Assembly (NCBI RefSeq): GCF_049306965.1 | Contig: NC_133194.1 | Coordinates: 6,272,501-6,336,500 of the forward strand | DNA length: 64,000 bases | From: Danio rerio | Lineage: Eukaryota; Chordata; Actinopteri; Cypriniformes; Danionidae | Direction of reading: 5' to 3' | Shown here: one piece after another, positions 59,161 to 64,000 of the stretch | How positions within the stretch are numbered: the stretch's first letter is position 1 | Layout of the letters: each line of letters begins with the position of its first letter | The notes under the pieces: generated by a model | Database searches by the model: none | The model's input: only the letters and a program-made list of their open reading frames with translations | Told to the model about the DNA's origin: nothing | Translations under genes and position numbers: made by a program

Positions 59161-59677
59161 TAAAAAGTCAATTAATTCTTTGTTAGTTAAACAATAGTGC
59201 TTATTGTACCTGATGATTTAGTGTTTTAATTTAAGGTGATATGAGCAAATCAGTGAGATAAAGCCTTTTATTATTTTTAATTGCTGTATTTCACATACAA
59301 ACTTTGAGTACATTTACTTGACAATGCTGTAGTCAACTATTAACAGGAAAAAAAACAAGATTTATGTACAGGTGACAACTTAGTTAAAATTACCCATCCA
59401 CATAGATAGGTACAAATTTATGAATAATTATGTAATATGCATGCCTGGCCAAAAAAAAAACCTTGTTTTTTTAATTTTCACAACCATAAAATGCTGTTAG
59501 TGTTTGAAATTAATGGCCCAAATGTATTTTTCCTATTAGTTTTAATTACTTCAAATGCAACAATTAAATTCCTATTAGTTCTAACTAATTTTATCCAACA
59601 ATTATGTGCATTTTTTAAATTGTCCAACCCAGGACAACAATTATTCTGATTAACTACTGATTAAATACCAAGGAGTT
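59159..59677. other. AT-rich sequence, nothing recognised
   Basis: No feature seen. Confidence 0.5.
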
Positions 59678-60307
59678 ATTTTTTTTTTTTTTTTTTGCTT
59701 TTTTTTTTTTTTTTTTTTTTTTTTGCAGTTTTTGTTTTGGCGAATACACCAGAGGCAAGTGTGTGTTTTTTGAGATCTCAAATTTCTCTCACGAGTGCGA
59801 TTCGCGCCTCTGTTCTCGCGTAAATCCACCTGAGGCTGCTGTCGAACCAATTCCCCCCACCCCCACCCTCCCCCTTAACTAAACCCAACCAATATTGTTT
59901 TAAAAAGCCCCGATTGACCCGCCCACCCCTTTCCCAAAACCCAACCGCAGTGTTTAAAAACGCAATCCACAAAAAAGAAAAGCCTTCGCCTGATTTTTAC
60001 CATGTTTTCAGATTTTACCACATTTTCCCCCTGTTATTTGTTTATTTTATTTTTTGGCTTGTGTTTTTGTTTTACCCGCTTTCTTCACCATTCTTCACCA
60101 GACTCGAACCCCGTTGTCAACTCCACTATGCGTCTCCAGTCCGCCAACGTACATGTTGAGCTACCAAACCAACTGGTAACAGCGGAAAATCTGTCCATAC
60201 CACCCTGTATCATTTGATTTAAAGACAAATTGCAGCCATACGTACTTCTGGCTACATAATTCATGATCTCCAGAAATGTATATAGGACTACGTTTTCAGA
60301 ATGAGCC
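59678..60307. mobile_element. Decayed relative of the hAT-like element, right end kept
   Basis: The right end, acttctggctacataattca then gatctccagaaatgtatata and ttttcagaatgagcc, is a mutated version of the right terminus of 36852-37553. The left limit is uncertain; it begins after or within a run of some 45 T at 59678-59724. The body includes a tRNA-like stretch. Confidence 0.55.
60085..60180 (-). repeat. tRNA-like stretch with Pol III box motifs
   Basis: On the minus strand tggtagctcaacatg resembles an A box and ggggttcgagtctgg contains GGTTCGAGTC, a near-perfect B box, about 60 bp downstream. It sits inside the hAT-like relic, so it is probably a captured tRNA-derived piece rather than a tRNA gene. 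Confidence 0.4.
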
Positions 60308-61859
60308 GATATGGAATGCTGCTCTGTGTGAATGCCGAAGGAAGATTGCCGGAATGAGCACGTTCACATCTAGAATACGCTGATGTGAGATGTCTACTTT
60401 ACCCAATCAGAACAGTCAGACGCATTCACATCTGTGCTGTTTATGAAAATAAAAGTCTTTGAATATTTTTCCAGACACATTTAGCTGTTCCTTTTTAATG
60501 CCAACTGTGTGAATAAGTGTCGATAAGATGCTTATAATAAGCTGTTGTTTGTTTACCTTCAAGCTCTGCTTCCCTCAGTTGCGTGATGCGTCGCGTGTGT
60601 CCGTAAAGCAGCCGGTGAGCGCCAGCACACACACATATTATGAACATCTCGACATGCGAAAGTGTTCCTCCATATTTTCATTGAAGTTGTTCACAATACT
60701 GATCCATCCACAGAGTTTATAATGTAGTCAAATGTTTACAAATACAAGTGCAGCCGTTTAGAGCTCATTTCTGGTTAATGACGTCAGAATTTACCTGTAT
60801 ATTGGAATGGATGTGTGAATGCTCTTTTCTGGAAAATTTCCACAACATCCTCGTCTGTGTGAACAGCGCTTTTTTGCACTTACCGGTAAAGTTGTTCTGG
60901 AAATTTTCTGGATATTTACCGGTATCACTGTGTGAAAGGCGATGTTGTCCACTTTGGTCAGTTGCTCTGATATGTCAACGCGACCTCCTATTATGATGTC
61001 TATGGTACTGCCAGTCTCTGTTCAGGATTTGTTTACGTACATAATATGTGAAGTATCACAAGCAATGTATCAAAATTCCACCGATTTCCTGAAATAAAGT
61101 TTGTATTTGGGGATAATAGAGCACAGCTCTTTGATAATGAGCTAAACTCGCATTTCTCTCTATGCAAAATTGGATGAGCCCAATATGTAGCATATTCCTC
61201 TTTCTTTTTCTACATTGGAGAAGGGAGGAGAAGAGAGTATCACTGCTTGAATTGACTCCGAAATGTTTTGCGTATTAAATATTACGCATCGGACTCAGAC
61301 CTGATGAATTTTTCAGATATGAGTATAAATAAAACACATACGGAAATTTCAGAATTCAGTGTGCAAAGACCTTTTGACCAAACACATAATACACATGAAC
61401 ACGATGCCATTGCATTCACAACATCTCACTTTTGTAATTAACAGAGATAATGTTGATTTTTTTTTTCAAAAACCTGCACTTCAAGCCCATCTTCTGGTCT
61501 TAGGAATGCATTTTTAGCTAGAAAACTGTTGCGTAAATGCCCTGTAAGACCATTTTCTGGAATTTTCCTTTGCATTCCCTGGTTATCTTCAAATACTCCA
61601 AACACATTGGCCCTTGGGTGTTGGCTGTTTGGGATTTCAGACATATTTTGCACATGAATATGGTCTTTAACAGCAAACGAGTCTCAGATAATGTTTGTGT
61701 CAGATAATCCTGCATATAACAAGCTTCTCATTAGTAAAACAAATGCTGTTGGATCTGAGAGTATCGCCATCAGCTAGATCACCCATCCAGAAATGTGTGC
61801 AACAGCATGTCTAACAACACATTACAGTTTTTGATCTGAGTGTGAGCAGTTAACATTTA
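60308..61859. other. Non-coding sequence, probably one or more old repeats
   Basis: From 60311 to 60945 the phrases ctgtgtgaatgccgaaggaa and ttaccggtatcactgtgtga suggest a dispersed element whose ends I could not define. The rest has no recognisable feature. Confidence 0.4.
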
Positions 61860-61969
61860 AAGCATGGTAGCAGCAATATAAATGTTAGCAACATGCTAAT
61901 TCATGTGCAACCATGCTACTAAAGAGCAAATCACGTTACATTGGAATATATTAGCAGTGGTACATATGA

Positions 61970-63421
61970 GCAGATTAGGTTTTACAGGGTTTTCTTGGTG
62001 CACAAAAGTGTTTTTGGAGCTTGACGATTACAGTCGAGGCAATGAAGTCACATGGAATATTTTGTCTTTTGGTGACATTTTTCTTGACTTTGAATGTCTA
62101 GAGCCCCTGCCTGCCTCAGAGAGCTCTTGGATTACATCTAAAAAGCATCATATGTGTGTGTTGAAACAAAGTAATTAATGTTCTGTAATCTTCGTATGAT
62201 TACAGTTGAGTCAGTGAAGTCATGGAATATTTTTGCTGATATTTTTCATGACGTTGAATGTCTAGAGCCTATTGCTGCCTCAAAGAGCTCAGTAATTATG
62301 AACAGAATTTTCATTTTTGGGTGAACTAACCCTTTAAACTAACTCTTTGCAAGAATAAAATGCTACACAAAGTCTTTTATTCCCTATTATGAATCATATC
62401 AGATAGAAAGACCTTCATGGAAAGGAGAAAATGTCTTTTATGGTGCACAAGAGTGTTCTTGGAGCTTCTTTATGATTACAGTTGAGTCAGTGAAGTCACA
62501 TGGGATATTTTGACTTTATTGGTGACATTTTTCTTGACGTTGAATGTCTAGAGCCCCTTACTGCCTCAGAGAGTTCTCTGATTTCATCTATAAAGCATTA
62601 TTTATGTTGAAACATAGTATTTTATTCCCAGTGATGATGCATATCAGATATGAGCATCATGAAAAGGGGGAAATTTAATTTTTTGTTGTACCAAAGTGTT
62701 TTTGGAGCTTCGTATGTTTACGGTCTAGTCATTGAAGCCACATGGCATGTTTTTTATGATATTTTTCTTGACATTGAATGTCTAGAGCCAATTGCTGCCT
62801 ATGAGAGCTCTTGGATTTCATCTAAAAAGCATAATTTGTGTTGAAACAAAGTAATTAATATAAAAAATTATCAGAAAAATATCATAATTTATGTTGAAGC
62901 GAAGTAATTAATAACGGAACTTTCACAAAGTTTTTTCTTTCCTGTTATAATGCATGTCAGATAAAAGGAGCATCATGAAAAATATGGCTATTTTTTGGAT
63001 GTTTGTTGTTTCTTATTGGTTGGATCTCATCTGATTGATAGCTTAAACCCCGCCTTAGTGCCTGTAAACCGGTTATTTCATTTAAGGTTTACAAGGGCTG
63101 TTCAATTTTTAAAAAGCTGCACATGGATTAATTATGCTTAAACATTCCTGCTACAGACCATACAATAATTTTACATACAAAAAATAACCGAGCGATCCCT
63201 CTTATCCATCATAAACACTTGCTATTGATGTGTTATTGATGCAGAATCTTATGTTGTGACCCTTTTATTCCAGATCTGTAGCATGACATTTTCTGTCTAG
63301 TTAGTTTTAACAGGGTTTTTTGGTGCACAAGAGTGTTCTTGGAGCTTCGTATGAATACAGTTGAGTCAAATCACTGAAGTCACAAGCAAGTTTATTTTTG
63401 CTGACATTTTTCTTGACTTTA
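61970..63421. repeat. Degenerate tandem array, about five units
   Basis: Units start near 61981, 62188, 62432, 62682 and 63310. Each carries variants of ttggtgcacaagagtgttct, tggagcttcgtatgattaca, gttgagtcagtgaagtcaca and tttttcttgacgttgaatgt, followed in most by tctagagcc. A miniature-element end (tttttgggtgaactaaccct) occurs at 62315. The unit resembles the middle of a common fish miniature element. Confidence 0.75.
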
Positions 63422-64000
63422 AAGGGCCATGAAACCCCCTCGTTTCAGCAGGGTGTTTTCACACCTCTACTTTCGAAAAAGTCAGAAAAGTGGGCGTGTC
63501 CAGCTCTGTTTAGGGGGGAGTGTCGGAGGAACTAAAGTGGGATGGTGTGGGAGTGTCTATTTGTGCACGCGCGAGTTTCAGAGTCAAAATACACACCCAC
63601 ACAGACAGGAGAAAGCGATGGTGTTTAACCTACATGGACATCTGTAGTCGAATTATTTGCTGAATTAATAAATGTTGGACTTTAACTGCAGTTTGGCTCT
63701 TTCATTCAGGGAATTCATTCATGCCCCTCGCGACAAACAAGGTATTTGATTCGAGGATCTGCTCTAAGCGTGTATTTTTCATGCAATGTTTGATACCGCT
63801 CGGCGAATGAGAGAAAAAACTCCGCATTCCGCATTTCCCGGAATTCCGCATTTCCCGGAAACTTAGATGCACACGGCAGGTAGCGTCAGAAAGCCGCGTG
63901 TGTTATTCCGGTCACTAAATGCGGTGCTAACATTTCTGCACTCAGTGCTATAGTTAACTTAATTCGATACGAGCAAACTGAATAAACAAAGAGCACTGGT
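63422..64000. mobile_element. Start of a large DNA element, runs off the window
   Basis: Begins aaagggccatgaaaccccct then cgtttcagcagggtgttttc, which I recall as the left end of a large multi-copy zebrafish DNA repeat. The body is CpG-rich and contains a direct repeat of ccgcatttcccgga near 63830-63860. The other end is outside the window. Confidence 0.55.

Noticed and set aside
60085-60180. A true tRNA gene
   Set aside because: Only box-like motifs are seen. I could not fold a convincing cloverleaf, and it lies inside a mobile-element relic.
61970-63421. Regularly repeated units considered as CRISPR-like
   Set aside because: Units are about 200 bp, diverged and without spacer structure, in a vertebrate genome.

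Overview
The window is fish nuclear DNA, almost certainly zebrafish (Danio rerio) or a very close relative. Two things show this. Intron-bearing type I keratin genes of teleost type stand in tandem, and the spaces between them hold zebrafish-type repeats: at least nine pieces of the tRNA-derived SINE DANA, Tc1/mariner and hAT-like miniature elements, and long AT, CA and TCTA microsatellites. I see no bacterial operons, rRNA genes, CRISPR arrays or complete viral genomes.

The main content is an array of six apparently intact type I (acidic) keratin genes, all on the minus strand, here called A to F. A spans 1443-7855, B 11943-13892, C 18461-20354, D 24604-26551, E 29498-31426 and F 40672-42698. 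I rebuilt every exon by hand. Exons 2-6 have the conserved type I lengths 83, 157, 162, 126 and 221 bp, all junctions are GT/AG, and summed coding lengths give open proteins of 473, 431, 429, 429, 423 and 466 residues. Each has a Gly/Ser-rich head, a rod starting at an LNDRLASYL-type motif and ending at an EYRRLLD motif, and a short Ser/Thr-rich tail. Each gene has a TATA-like box and an AATAAA signal. The products should pair with type II keratins, which are not in this window, to form epithelial intermediate filaments. I did not assign gene symbols because I cannot tell which numbered zebrafish keratin each one is.

C, D and E, with their spacers, are a recent tandem amplification with a step of about 5-6 kb; C and D differ at only a handful of residues. 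Gene A is the outlier. It has an extra 96-bp intron cutting the normally uninterrupted exon 6 at a CAG|GTGAG proto-splice site that the other five genes keep as coding sequence. This looks like an intron gain and is the most interesting observation here.

Region by region: 1-1350 lies downstream of A. The spacers at 8-12, 14-18.4, 20.5-24.5 and 26.8-29.4 kb hold duplicated non-coding DNA, SINEs and nested DNA elements, including a mariner remnant at 27.9-28.5 kb and a twice-present exon-like block on the plus strand at 15.0 and 21.4 kb. The 31.6-40.6 kb spacer is a nest of transposons (hAT-like, Tc1-like and a possible solo LTR) with a MADF-like coding fragment and an unidentified exon-like stretch. 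From 42.8 to 64 kb I see no gene, only microsatellites, SINEs, a LINE fragment, Tc1 remnants, nested miniature elements, a duplicated 170-bp segment of unknown role (46.9 and 53.4 kb) and a degenerate tandem array at 62-63.4 kb.
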